64,000 nucleotides of DNA, taken from positions 88,130,132 through 88,194,131 of the forward strand of contig OX411544.1 in NCBI GenBank assembly GCA_948146395.1, written 5' to 3'. Both the position numbers and the translations under genes were made by a program. The notes beneath the pieces were generated by a model. It saw nothing but the letters and a program-made list of their open reading frames with translations, did not search any database and was not told the DNA's origin. Below, one piece after another: positions 46,717 through 57,999 of the stretch. This stretch comes from Fragum whitleyi (taxonomy: Eukaryota > Mollusca > Bivalvia > Cardiida > Cardiidae). Numbering within the stretch: the first letter of the stretch is position 1; every line of letters starts with the position of its first letter.

Positions 46717-47104
46717 TCTTGAACGCGAGACAACATTCAGTCAACACTGCAATACTTTTCTTTAAGAACTTGACAAATGCAGACAAAAATGCTATATAGA
46801 ACAGCAAAATACATGTGTAAGGACAATAATCAATAGGCAGCCGCATTTGGGAGAAAAAAGCTAAAGTTGCACCCCAAAACAATACAACTTTGTTAAACAG
46901 TTAAGCCAAAATATGTTATTCTAAATGCCTAGCCTTAAAGAGAAGGATATGTTTAATTCAAATGGAATAATGTTTTAATGAGTTCGAAATTAAGCTTACC
47001 CTCTTGGAGGAAAGAGGACCGCATGAGCCGTACGAATAGTACATGTATTATCATTAGCTGTACTAGCTTTTTCTAACTGTTTTGAATGTGTAATCTTCAT
47101 ACTA

Positions 47105-47515
47105 CCTCACTACAAAGTTGTTTCATCGTGAAATTGACATTCGTCTCAATCAAATCCATTCCAAATAACTCGCTCAGCGTTTCATTCATTCTAAACATTC
47201 AAACCATTCATAAACGCTCCAAGATCACTGAAAAATTAAGATCAACAACTTCATTCTTAGAAAATGTAGCTAGAATAAAAATCGCTTTTTCACAGACATA
47301 ATTGAAATCATAAGTGTCTGGTTAGTTCTTTAAGAAATAGATAGCTAATAGTAGAACCTGTACGCGTATCATGTAAATGGTAGGTAATACATATCACTAA
47401 TTTTGTTAAACTTGAACAAAATTTGCGATATAAGTTTACCTCCCTTTAATTTAACTCAAATACCACTCATCGAACTCATTCAATTTCATCCAAATACCAT
47501 TCCAAAGTCATTCCT
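47105..47515 (+). mobile_element. Family A MITE, right terminus lost
   Basis: It starts near GTTGTTTCATCGTGAAATTG and contains the central hairpin. It ends after CATTCCAAAGTCATTC. Confidence 0.78.
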
Positions 47516-48309
47516 AGGCGAGGGTATTCTACATGAACAGTTTTGTTAAATTTGTCTCCCAAAACCGATATATAACTTTTGAAAATACTTTCTTAGGTTA
47601 GATAGAGATGATGCCTATCTCTTTATCCAAATATATGTACAATGTACAATGAAATACTTCAATTTTTACGAAGCTCCATTCTTCTTTATTTTAGGGAGTG
47701 CCTCTTTGTACTTTAAGTTTTACAAACCGCCCCTTTTTGCGTAACGTTCTACATATGTACATCCTTTGTAGTCAAGAGGTTTCCAATTAGTGCTGAATTA
47801 AAAGAACCTACGTTACCTTTTTCAAATTCCCCAAAGGTACTAAAACAATTACATGAAACAATAAAACACTTAAGATATTTTTCAACAATTCCCCTGTACT
47901 CATTACATCATTAATTTGAAAGAACGCGTTCATCTTCGTTCATCTTGGATTTCTCTACGGGGTTATTCTTTAAAATATTTGAATCACATTTTGTAGTTAA
48001 AAACTCCTTAAGGATTCGAATTTTCCTACATTTAATGTTTAAAATCGTAAATGAAGACAAAAAAATGCGTACAGATAGTTCTTAGTCAAAATATCAAACT
48101 ATAAGAAATGAAAACATAAGTTATTTTTAAGTACTTGGTTTAGATGCATCATTTTAACCCCGAATACAGGGTTTGTTTAATGATTATTTTTGTGAGTTTA
48201 ATCTCATATTACATAAGACGCAATTTCAAAATAGGTCGTACATGTATAACTGAAAAACGTTTTAATGAATAAACGATTTTGTTTTAGATTGTAATTGTAA
48301 CACTACATT

Positions 48310-48384
48310 GCGGGGGTCAGTGCAGCACTATTGTAAGTGCCTATATATTTATAGGCACTTACAATATTGTTGCACTAATCCCTC
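48310..48384. repeat. Palindrome, 75 bp
   Basis: GGGTCAGTGCAGCACTATTG...AGTGCCTATA pairs with TATAGGCACTTAC...GCACTAATCCC. Confidence 0.82.
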
Positions 48385-48652
48385 GATTTAACCTTATTCA
48401 ATTAAAATAACGAATTCAAAAGAAATTCGCATATTTGTTCTAGAACGAATATGCGGATTGGCTTGAAATGCTTTGCTATGCCATGATCTAATATGTAACA
48501 TCACGGCATTATTGCGAAAGATCGAATCATTGTATTCGGATTGTTCTGAAATCGGTCATTTGATATGAGGCAAAACATATAAAATGAAAATTGGATAAAT
48601 GCATCACAAACTATTTCATTCGTGCAATAGAAATCAAATATCGTCGATTTTC

Positions 48653-48711
48653 TACCAAAACCTCGTAACTACAGCTTTAAACAAGCTGCAGTTGCTAGAT
48701 TTTAGCAACCC
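48653..48711. repeat. Family E core palindrome
   Basis: ACCTCGTAACTACAGCTT pairs with AAGCTGCAGTTGCTAGATTT; one arm is diverged. Confidence 0.75.
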
Positions 48712-48792
48712 CAACACTGACGATATTTTCACGGTCAATTGAAATGCTAGTAATTTACAAATTATTCAATCTTTTACATTCATTTCACACAG

Positions 48793-48961
48793 ATTCTGCT
48801 CCACTGTCCTACAAAGAGGACCTGCTGGCCGAGATAGCCCTGATGAAGCGACTTGGATCACACCCGAATATCGTGTCCATGATCGGAGCCTGCACCATTA
48901 TGGAGCCAATCTGTCTCGTCATGGAATATGTACCGTATGGAAACCTGCAGAACTTCCTTAA
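48793..48961 (+). CDS. RTK exon: kinase alpha-C, beta 4-5 and hinge
   Basis: The acceptor is ttcatttcacacag and the donor TTAA|gtaggt; entry is phase 1 and exit phase 2. It encodes DSAPLSYKEDLLAEIALMKR, then LGSHPNIVSMIGACTIMEPI and CLVMEYVPYGNLQNFL plus two bases of a Lys codon. The Glu in LLAEIALMK is the alpha-C glutamate that pairs with the catalytic lysine. HPNIVSMIGAC is the conserved alpha-C/beta 4 motif, and VMEYVPYGNLQNFL is the hinge and start of alpha-D, resembling FGFR, Tie and Ret. The first in-frame stop follows at once in unspliced sequence, so the donor position is well fixed. A family A MITE starts only 18 bp after the donor. Confidence 0.96.
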
Positions 48962-48979
48962 GTAGGTGGCGCTTCAGAA

Positions 48980-49419
48980 ACAGTTAAAAACATCGTGAAA
49001 TTGACAAGGTGGAGGATTTTTGAATGATTTTGGAATGAAATTGAATGAGTGTGTGGAGCGAGATTTGAGTAAATTTAATGGGGGGTAATCCAATATCGCA
49101 AATTTTGTCCAGGATGAATAAGATTAGCGTTAATTATTACCTCCCTTTAAGAAAATATGCATACAAGTTTTATAGATAGCTTCCTATTTCTTTAAGAACC
49201 TATTAGACGCTTACAATTTGAATTATGTCAGTGAAATCGCGATCTTTCCTTATCCATATTTATTTTGAATGACGTTGTTGATTTTATATTTTTCCATCGG
49301 TTTGAACCTTATTGAATGGTTTGAGCGAGTGTTTGGAATTAATGAATGGATAGCTGAGTGAGCTTTCTAGAATGGTTTTGATTGAGGCGAATGTCAATTT
49401 CACGATTTAACTAACTGTA
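48980..49419 (-). mobile_element. Family A MITE, full length, 18 bp after a donor
   Basis: ACAGTTAAAAACATCGTGAA to TTTCACGATTTAACTAACTG, with central hairpin. It is the closest of all copies to a kinase exon. Confidence 0.88.
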
Positions 49420-49649
49420 GATTTATTTCTGTATGAATTATTACATAGTAAGCATTATACGTGATATCTTATTAAAATGACATGGTATAATAATGGTTAT
49501 GTAACTGTATTTTTTTAGAAAAACAAACAAACAAACAAAGGGATTGAAAATCTCTTATTTCTTTTGTGGTTGTTTTCTTACAAAAATAGTGCTACACGGG
49601 AAAGCATGTTCAATACTGATATCCTCTGTTCCCATACACAAAGGACTAT

Positions 49650-50083
49650 AACAGTTAGTAACAACATGAAATTGACATTCATCTCAATCACATCCATTCT
49701 AAATCGCTCACTCAGCGCACTATTTATTCAAAAAGCTCATTCAAACCATTCAAAAACGGTCCAAAATCACTCAAAAATAAGATCAACAAGTTCATTCAAA
49801 ATTAAAATAGTAAAAAAAAGGAAATTCAACTGACATAAGAGAAATTGTAAGTGTCTGATTTGTTCTTGAAGGAATATGCAACTATTTATAGAACTTGTAA
49901 GCATATTTCATTAAAGGGAGGCAATCGATATCGCTTATATTGTTCATCCCGAACAAAATTGGCGATATTGGATTGTGTCCCTTTAATTTCACCCAAATCT
50001 CACTCATGGCACTAATCCAATTTCCTTTAAATACCAGTTCAAAATCACTCACCTTGTCAATTTCATGATGTGGTTAACTGTAT
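49650..50083 (+). mobile_element. Family A MITE, full length
   Basis: AACAGTTAGTAACAACATGA to TTTCATGATGTGGTTAACTG, with central hairpin. Confidence 0.86.
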
Positions 50084-50264
50084 ATCTACACGCTCAAACA
50101 GGTCGGCTTTGGTTTTGGTTAATACTTTTATAAAGAAGAGATCAAAGTATCATTTTATATCAAATAATTAGCTTATTTAGTAGATATACATAAATTCATT
50201 TACTCGTAGTCGAATATATTTGTCTTGTTCTAAAGATTCCGTATGGATGGGTCAATGCCTATAT

Positions 50265-50697
50265 ACAGTTAAAAACGTCGCGAAAATGACACTCATTCCG
50301 ATCTAAGTCATTCTAAATAATTCAGTCAGTGCTCAATTCATTCGCTCAAACAGCTCAAAACGCTCCAAAACCATTTGGAATCATTTCGAAATCGTTCAAG
50401 ACGATCAACATTTTATTCAAATCGATAAAAAAATTCTACAATTTTATTGGCTAGTATGAATGCTATGTATGCTAGTCTGATTGGTCCACAAAAACACACA
50501 AACAGAAAACTTAAGTATATTGTTATTAAAGGGAGGTGATAAATATCGCTAATTTTGTTCATCTTGAACAAAATTAGCGATATTGGATTACCTCCATTGA
50601 TTTTCACTCAAATCTCGCTCCACACACTCATTCAAATGCATTCCAAAATAATTCCAAAATCGTTCATCTTGTCAATTTCACAATGTTCTCTACTGTA
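50265..50697 (+). mobile_element. Family A MITE, subfamily 2, full length
   Basis: The ends are ACAGTTAAAAACGTCGCGAA and TTCACAATGTTCTCTACTGT. The inner segment (CTGATTGGTCCACAAAAACA) differs from the main family; the central hairpin is near perfect. Confidence 0.85.
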
Positions 50698-51507
50698 AAT
50701 AAATATTGACACTTCATATAGCTTTGCGCTGACCACTTCATACTTATAAGAGAAATAAAGATTACAACAGAAAATGGGTTCTAAGATGCTGAAATAGAGG
50801 TACCCCACGCGTTTTTCCGTCGACTTCCTTCGGCGAAAAATTCACAAAAAATGCGTTTTAAGCCAAATTGTCGGGAAATTTTCTTAGAATATACATTGCT
50901 TAAAAGCTCTTGCGCAATTAGATGGTGATATGAGTTTAATTTTCACATATATCTTTTTCCAAAGCCCTCGACCAAAAAGCATTTTCTAAATCGTCAAAAT
51001 TCATCAAGACTTTATCCTAAGGAACACACATCACAGCGCAGTCGCCTCTTAACCTTAGTACATTTTCCATGATAAGAATAGAATAGATACTAATTAAATT
51101 GGGCAGTGGTTGTATAAATATTGATATAAACTTAAATGACCACCACGGTGCCAGTTAGGGTTTGGCATTCCGGTAAATTATCTTGGAACAAATTAGCTAT
51201 TAAAGAATTAATAGGTGCTTTTCGGTATTGAATGATGATATAGGTTCATTTCCTTCCCTAAAACCTCAACATGCAGATTTTTGTACGACTTTCCTGTTAA
51301 ATTATGCTCAATTTATATAAATCTAGACAACAGCGACGTGAAATTGACAAGGAAAATAAATTTTGATTGATTTTCATTTTTTTCCGACAATATTATTTTT
51401 CAAAGTTCAAATACTGGGATCCGAATCTCCCTCTGGAACCACATAAAGCGTAAGGTTTGTGTCGACAAAATTCAAAAGTTTTGATGACCAACTTCTAAAT
51501 GTGCATT

Positions 51508-51602
51508 TTGCAATAACAACAAAAACAACAGCAGCAACAATAACAACAACAACAACAACGACAAAAAACAAACAAACAAACAGCAAAAAAAAAAAAAAAA
51601 AA
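51508..51602 (+). repeat. (CAA)n and poly-A low-complexity tract
   Basis: CAACAA repeats are followed by CAAA repeats and about 20 A. The leucine-rich open frame on the other strand is a by-product. Confidence 0.88.
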
Positions 51603-52195
51603 CTAATAATTTAAATGTCACAAAGAATATTGCAACGCTTTTTTCCCCGCATTGCCTTTTCAAGTTAAAGAAAATGTTCTATTGGTGACTTAAAAACAAC
51701 CGGTTATCATCATATGGCATCAAAAACAGTAATTATCGTTATTTTTGTCCCTTTTTTCTGTCTTTGCATACTTTTATGTCACGCAAAACTCTATTTGAAT
51801 AATGTTTTAACATGTTAGTTACACATGTAACTCTTGTCCGTTTTTCTCGAAATTTAAGACTGGACTAAATTGAAAAAGGATGCAAATATTCACACAAGTT
51901 TGAAATTAAACTAGCCTAGGTAAAAATAAAAGGAGAAAAGGAAGAAACAGCTTGTCACAAGCAATTTTTCTTTATCCACAAATTTTTCTCAGTGTCATTT
52001 TTCTCATTGTAATTTTTCTCCGTGTAAAAACAAAGGGACGCATGGTTACATACAGAAAAAAACAGGGCGCTTTATTCATTTACATGTAATCATTAAATTC
52101 TTTTTTTTTATTTTCATTAAGACGGGGTATTTTTTTCTTCCAGGTATTACGGATAGTTGAGAATTTTTAATGTCAGACTTCTCCGAATGCATTTT

Positions 52196-53466
52196 TTTAG
52201 CTCACCTGAGCACGAAGTGCTCAAGGTGAGCTATTGGGATCGTAGAATGTCCGTCGTCCGTCGTCAGTCGTCCGTCGTGCGTCGTGCGTCGTCCACAATT
52301 TCTTTAAACATATTCTCCTCCTAAACCAGTGGGCTAATCTTGATGAAACTTGGCAGGGATATTTCTTGGGTCAAGCTCTACCAAAGTTGTTCAAATAAAT
52401 GAAATCCATCCTTAACTTTCCCTTTACCCTTAACAAAAAGGGTGAAAATATGAAAATCTTTAAAAATCTTCTTCTCTGAAACCAGAAGGCAGACAGCTTT
52501 CATATTTGGTATGTAGCATCATCTAGTGGACCTCTACCAAGTTTGTTCATATCAAGACCCTGGGGTCATGTTTGGGCTTTGCCCGGGCCCAACCCTTTTT
52601 ACATAGAATCAAAGAGCGAAAATCTTTAAAAATCTTCTTCTCTGTAACCAGATGGCAGACAGCTTAAATATTTGGTGTGTAGCATCACCTAGTGGGCCTC
52701 TACCAAGTTTGTTCATATCAAGACCCTTGGGTCATATTTGGGCTTTGCTCGGGTGCATCCCTTTATCTCCTATGAGCACAAAGGGTAAAAAAATGAAAAT
52801 CTTCAAAAATCTTCTTCTATGAAACCAGAAGGCAGACAGCTTTCATATTTGGTATGTAGCATCATCTAGTGGACCTCTACCAAGTTTGTTCATATCAAGA
52901 CCCTAGAATCATATTTGGGCTCCATCCGGACACAACCCTTTTTACATAGAATCAAAGAGCGAAAATCTTTTAAAATCTTCTTTAATTGAAACCAGAGGGC
53001 ACACTGCTTTCATATCTGGTATGTAGCATCATCTTGTGGGCCCCTACCAAGTTTGTTCATATCAAGACCCTTGGGTCATATTTGGGCTCCACCCGGGCGC
53101 ATCCCTTTCAGCTCATCTGAGCACGATGGGTGAAAAATGGGAAAACCTTCAAAAATCTTCTGCTCTTAAACCAGAAGGCAGACAGCTTTCATATTTAGAA
53201 TGTAGCATCATCTTATGGACCTCTTCCAAGTTTGTTCATATCAAGACCCTGGGGTCACTTTTGGGGTCCACCCGGGTGCATCCCTTTTTACATAGAATCA
53301 AAGAGCAAAAAGGCATATATGTCTTGCTCTTCGCTGAAAACGTTCCACGGTATTGATCTTAGGCAATTATCTTCTTTTTGACATCTGCCTATCTAATTAA
53401 TGTGATGTCCCAGGGGTCATAGAGACTCAGGTGAGCGATCTAGGACCATCTTGGTCCTCTTGTTCA
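52196..53466 (+). mobile_element. Family C element, longest and best preserved
   Basis: The left hairpin is AGCTCACCTGAGCACGAAGT with complement, then a GTCCGTCGTCC-rich tract, then about five tandem units of roughly 150-220 bp and the right end GGACCATCTTGGTCCTCTTG. Some units begin with AGCTCATCTGAGCACGA, an internal echo of the terminal hairpin. Confidence 0.85.
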
Positions 53467-54109
53467 AGTCTTCTTCCGCTTTTCCCTGATGTTAGTTATA
53501 ACAAACATGCAATGGTTTTTTTTTCAAAGAAAGCCCTTGTACATGGTCTATGGCTTACGCTTTTTTGATGGACGATGGGAAAGCATTTTTTGGGGGGGAG
53601 GGGGGGGGGGGCAATTATAATTCCACTGTTAAAGCAATTAAATTTATTCAGTTATAGTCTGCCTATAAGAATACCCGATGTTCTACTTATAAGAGTACGA
53701 GAGAGTTGTACCCTTTTCAAAACATGTAAACATGGAATATACATGTGCTTAAAGTATTTCAAATGGGGTAGGGTAGCACAACAATATGGTAAACTTCTTT
53801 TCAGCATGAAGGACAGTGTCGATTTTTGTCGTCGATTTGCCCGAATGTCAAATTTTGCACAAAGCCAATGATTGTTTTAATTTGGAACCATTTTCTCGAG
53901 TATTGCAATGGTATTAAGAATAAGCGTTAAATGAGTTAAGAGAGATGCACATTTTACAAACTATAACATTAAAAACAGCAGGTAGAGACGTTAAATAGTA
54001 ACCACACCCTCAAAACATTATCCTTTATTTGAATTACAGATTTACCTGTTGTCAGCCAAAATGCTGATTACTTGAACATAAAGTTGAAAACGTTTAAGTT
54101 GGGATTACC

Positions 54110-54508
54110 CAGTTAACAACATCTTGAAATTGACATGGTGAATGATATTTGAATGATTTAAGACGGAAATTAGACGGATATAATCCAATATTGCTCATTT
54201 TGTTCAGGATGAAAAAAATAAGCGATATTTATTACTCCTCTTTAATGAAATATGCAAACAAGTTCTATAGATAGCTTCCTAATTCTTCAGTAACAGTGAA
54301 ATTGCGTTTTATAGCTATGTTTATTTTGAATGAAGTTGTTGATCTGATCTTTTTAGTGGTTTTGCAGCGGTTTTGAATGGTTTGAGAAAGTTTTTTGAAT
54401 GAATGAATGAATGAATGATTGATTGAATGAATGAATGAATGAAGCGCTGAGTGAGCGATTGGTTATGATTAAGAAGAATGTCAATTACACGATGTACCTA
54501 ACTATACT
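54110..54508 (-). mobile_element. Family A MITE with expanded (GAAT)n
   Basis: CAGTTAACAACATCTTGAAA to TACACGATGTACCTAACTAT. The family's GAATGAATG motif has expanded into a microsatellite at 54392-54445. Confidence 0.85.
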
Positions 54509-54656
54509 TTTATTTCTTTGCCAGGAGTGTTCAACCGACTTCAAACTTTAAACCCCGATCATCGACTTATTTGCAAATCGGCTTTTTACACACGGCGCAC
54601 CTTGACAGTCAAGGCACTAAAAAACTAAAAGGGTCACAGGCTTAAGATATACATGT

Positions 54657-55140
54657 ACAGTTCGTTATACTGTGAAATCGTCCCTTATTTCAATTAAAAA
54701 AAATATTCTAAATTACTCGCTCCGCGTTCCATTCATTCAATCCAAACACTAAATTATGCCATTCAAAAACGCTGCGAACACTTCGAAATCATTCAAAACG
54801 ACCATATTTTCATTCAAATCTATCATATTATTCTACAGTTTTATTTGTTGGTGTTTTTAAAGCGTCTAGTTGATTCGTGAAGACATGAAAACAGGAGAGT
54901 AAATATACTATAAATATTGCAAAGTTCGTCCAACTAAACAGACAAAATAAGAAAAATGCGTAGATTTCATTGAATGGAGGTAATAGATTATTGCTAATTT
55001 CGTCCAACTGGACGAAATTAGGGATATTTAATTTTCTCCCCTTAATTTCAATCATAGCTCACTCCCCCCACTCATTAAAATGTCATTCCAAATTCATTCC
55101 AAAACAGTTCATGTTGTCAGTTTCATGATGTTGTTATCTG
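54657..55140 (+). mobile_element. Family A MITE, subfamily 2, diverged
   Basis: ACAGTTCGTTATACTGTGAA to TTTCATGATGTTGTTATCTG. The central hairpin reads GCTAATTTCGTCCAACTGGA with complement, a variant loop. Confidence 0.72.
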
Positions 55141-56335
55141 AAAGTGAATTTGGTCCAAGGTCAGTCCAAAGTTTTGGAAGAGGAAGAACACATAAAAGTT
55201 GTCTTTATTTCTTCAAGCAAAATGCACAGCAAAGATTCAGGCCAGACAACATTATCTTTAGGCAGATAGCTTCCTTCAATTTTGTAGCAATTTTACTAGT
55301 TTTCCTATCGTTATAGACAGACAAAAACTTAGACAGAAACGATTTTCAGCAACAAAAAATAGTTCTGTAATGTATGGTTAAAATCTTCTTCAAGATTCTA
55401 AAATCAAAGAAATGTATTTTTTGCGAGCATGCATTTACCACGCACCGTTAAGATTAAACACGTATTCAATACCGATTTATTACATTCTCTGTCTATCAAA
55501 GTCAGTTTTTTTCCAGAAGATTGTTGTTTCTAATTTTGCTGCAGAAACATAACCTAGATTTGAAAAAAAAAAAATCAAATATTAAATAATTCTTAATAGA
55601 CATTTCCTTGTGATAAAAAAACAAGACGATTCCTTCCATTAGTAAAATAAAACGAATCTGAAATGAACTTTAGAAGTCTTCGAAAGCCAGTGCATATGAG
55701 TATTTTTTCACCTGTCCGTCCGTTTATCCATTAATCAGTACTTATATTCAACCCTTGTGAAACTATTTCTTCAATTAGTTTTTTTACGAACCTCATGCAA
55801 TTCATGAATAATGTTCATATTTATGTGATCATTTCTGGTCCATTTTAGTTTAGCCCTGGGAAAGACGGGCTTCATTTTGAAGGCTGTGCCAAAACAACCC
55901 CATTATTTTGAATTGTTATACCACAATCTTTCTTTATATGTCAACATACTGCTTCTGAGAAATCCATAAACTTCCTTATCGTACCTCAGTCATAAACAAT
56001 TGACAAAAGAATGAGGAAAAAAAACCCACAATCATAAAGTCTTTAAGAAATAAATAAAAAAGGAATTATTACATTCCCTATTCTGGTTTTAAAGCCGTCG
56101 TCTTGGCGCAATAATACTTGTGTGTGAAATATCAGGAATTAATTCTGAATGCTCTACGTTATGTCAGAATTTTTTTTAAAAGCGGTGTAATCCCCCAATC
56201 AAACAATATCATTACTTGTATAAAGCGACCCACGATAAAGGGCCACACAGAAGCTTGTTATTCTGAATAATTTTTAAAAGGCTGGATCGATCAATGGTCA
56301 TCTAGTGTATACCTATCGCATCGAAATGAAAATAT

Positions 56336-56385
56336 AGCCAGGCAGTACAATTCGCACATTTTGCGGATTGTGCTGCCTGTCTAAG
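56336..56385. repeat. Hairpin
   Basis: CAGGCAGTACAATTCGCA pairs with TGCGGATTGTGCTGCCTG. Confidence 0.85.
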
Positions 56386-56436
56386 ACCGATCCTTTTTCC
56401 ATTTTGCTAATGGTCGCATTTTCCCCGACAATTTAT

Positions 56437-56906
56437 ACAGTTAACAACATCGGGAAATTGACAAGGTGAAAGATTTTTGAATGATTAAGGAATGAAATTG
56501 AATGGGTGTGTGGAGCGAGTTTCGAGTGAATTTAATGGGAGGTAATTATACATCTAAAATTTAGTTTAGGATGAACAAAATTTGCGATATCCTGAACAAA
56601 ATTTGCGATATTGATTACCTCCCTTTAATAAAATATGCACACAAGTTCTATACATAGCTTCCTATTTCCCCAAGAATCTACGAGACGCTAATAATTTGAA
56701 TAATTGTCAGATTAATCACGATTTTCTTTATCAAAATTTATTTTGAATGACGTTGTTGATTCTATTTTTTTCGATGGGCTTGAGCGTTTTTGAATGGTTT
56801 GAGTGAGTGTTTTGAATGAGTGAATGAGTGAATGGAGCGCTGAGTGAGCGATTAAGAATGTTTTTGATTGAGTTGAAAGTCAATTTCACGATGTTATTAA
56901 CTGTAT
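56437..56906 (-). mobile_element. Family A MITE, full length, 52 bp before an acceptor
   Basis: TACAGTTAACAACATCGGGA to CACGATGTTATTAACTGTA. One arm of the central hairpin (GAACAAAATTTGCGATAT) is duplicated. Confidence 0.88.
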
Positions 56907-56958
56907 TAAATAACACCGTGTTATACTTTCTTCATCTTTATCATTTTGCTTCTTTCAG

Positions 56959-57109
56959 AAAATGTCGTTTAGAAGGAGAATTGAGCGTGAACTCTGGACA
57001 TATACAAGAGCTGAACTACTCCCTAATGGACGAACACGGCGGTATAAACGAGGGCATTGTAACACCCGCGGATCTTCTTTCATTTGCTAGGCAGGTTGCC
57101 ATGGCAATG
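56959..57109 (+). CDS. RTK exon: kinase insert and start of alpha-E
   Basis: The acceptor is ttgcttctttcag and the donor ATG|gtaagt; entry is phase 2 and exit phase 0. It encodes KKCRLEGELSVNSGHIQELN, then YSLMDEHGGINEGIVTPADL and LSFARQVAMAM. The middle part is a short kinase insert of roughly 30 residues containing one tyrosine, and DLLSFARQVAMAM is the alpha-E helix that precedes the His-Arg-Asp catalytic loop in this class. The next exon would be expected to begin with residues like x-F-L and then HRDLAARN; I did not find such an exon in 57110-64000. A family A MITE ends about 52 bp before the acceptor. Confidence 0.93.
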
Positions 57110-57419
57110 GTAAGTTTGATTTATTAATAATATATTTGTCATAAATACATAAAAAGAAAAATAGAATGTTTTATAAACAGAACATCATGGGGGCTTTATA
57201 CGATTCATTCGCAATAGTATATAATAAGCACTGACGATAATATTGTGCAAATCTTTAGACTAACGAAATACCCTAAGTTCAAAGTTCAACAAGACAGAAA
57301 ACGAAAAATAAGTACAAATCTTCACATAGATAATATCCATGTGAGGTTTTGCCTCTTATCAATTTCTAACGTATATATGCTTGTGCTTTTTGTCTTGGTA
57401 AAACAATAGATAATTGTAT

Positions 57420-57829
57420 GTATAGTTAATAACATCGTTAAATTGACATTCACCTCAATCATAAAAATTCTAAATCGCTCACTCAGCGCTCCATTCACTC
57501 ATTTCAAATACTCACTTAAACCATTCAAAATCGCTCAAACTCACTGAAAAATATAGAATCAACAACGCCATTCTAAATAAATTTGGATAGAGGAAAATCG
57601 CGATTTCTCTGACTTAATTCAAATTGTTAGCGTCTCATAGGTTCTTGAAGGAATAGAAAGCTACATATAGAACTTGTAAGCATATTTTAGTAAAGGGAGG
57701 TTATCAATATCGCTAATTTTGTTCATGCTGATTAATTTCACTCAAAACTCGCTCCACACACTCATTCAATTTCATTCCTAAATCATTCCAAAATCATTTT
57801 TTCAATTTCACGCTGTTGTTAACTGTATC
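57420..57829 (+). mobile_element. Family A MITE with half the central hairpin
   Basis: TATAGTTAATAACATCGTTA to TTTCACGCTGTTGTTAACTG. The right arm of the central hairpin is deleted after GTTCATGCTGA. Confidence 0.85.
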
Positions 57830-57999
57830 AATAGTTTAAAGTAAAACTATTATAAGAATATGGATTGTCAGACAGAGTCAAAAAAGAGCAAACGGGAACT
57901 CATTTTTAGTATTGCTTCAAGCCGGCTTTAAAATATTGAAAAAAAAAAAAAAGGATTTATTTTGTAAAACACCGAAAGACTATGTTTTCTTTAATGCTT

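Larger units (their letters stand above)
46185..48792 (+). other. Intron 9 (2.6 kb) with two MITEs and palindromes
   Basis: A phase 1 intron inside the kinase N-lobe, between strand beta 3 and helix alpha-C. It holds family A copies at 46266-46716 and 47105-47515, a perfect-looking palindrome at 48310-48384 and a family E core at 48653-48711. The part 47520-48300 has no recognised feature. Confidence 0.85.
48962..56958 (+). other. Intron 10 (8.0 kb), rich in family A MITEs
   Basis: A phase 2 intron in the kinase hinge/alpha-D region. It contains six family A copies, a long family C element and microsatellites. Stretches 50700-51320, 51600-52190, 53470-54105 and 55145-56430 are AT-rich without a gene. 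Confidence 0.85.
13811..57109 (+). other. Receptor tyrosine kinase gene, 11 exons found, incomplete at both ends
   Basis: Eleven exons on the + strand join without a stop into 622 codons. Intron phases from first to last junction are 0, 1, 0, 1, 1, 0, 1, 1, 1, 2, with phase 1 entering the first exon and phase 0 leaving the last. Every junction uses AG/GT. The predicted protein is type I: three FN3-like modules, a short mucin-like stalk, one transmembrane helix and a cytoplasmic tyrosine kinase. Ligand and pathway cannot be read from the sequence. The kinase N-lobe (LIGHT features: GQGAFGKV, VAVK, HPNIVSMIGAC, VMEYVPYGNL) is of the FGFR/Tie/Ret/torso/Cad96Ca general type with a short kinase insert, but FN3-only ectodomains do not match vertebrate FGFR. 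The start codon and signal peptide, catalytic loop, activation loop and stop are not in the assembled part. Family assignment below receptor tyrosine kinase is left open. Confidence 0.93.

Noticed and set aside
51472..51663. Leucine- and phenylalanine-rich frame on the - strand
   Set aside because: It is the complement of a CAA/poly-A simple repeat.
52196..53466. CRISPR-like array in the tandem units
   Set aside because: The units are about 200 bp, imperfect throughout and without unique spacers. This is a eukaryotic dispersed element.
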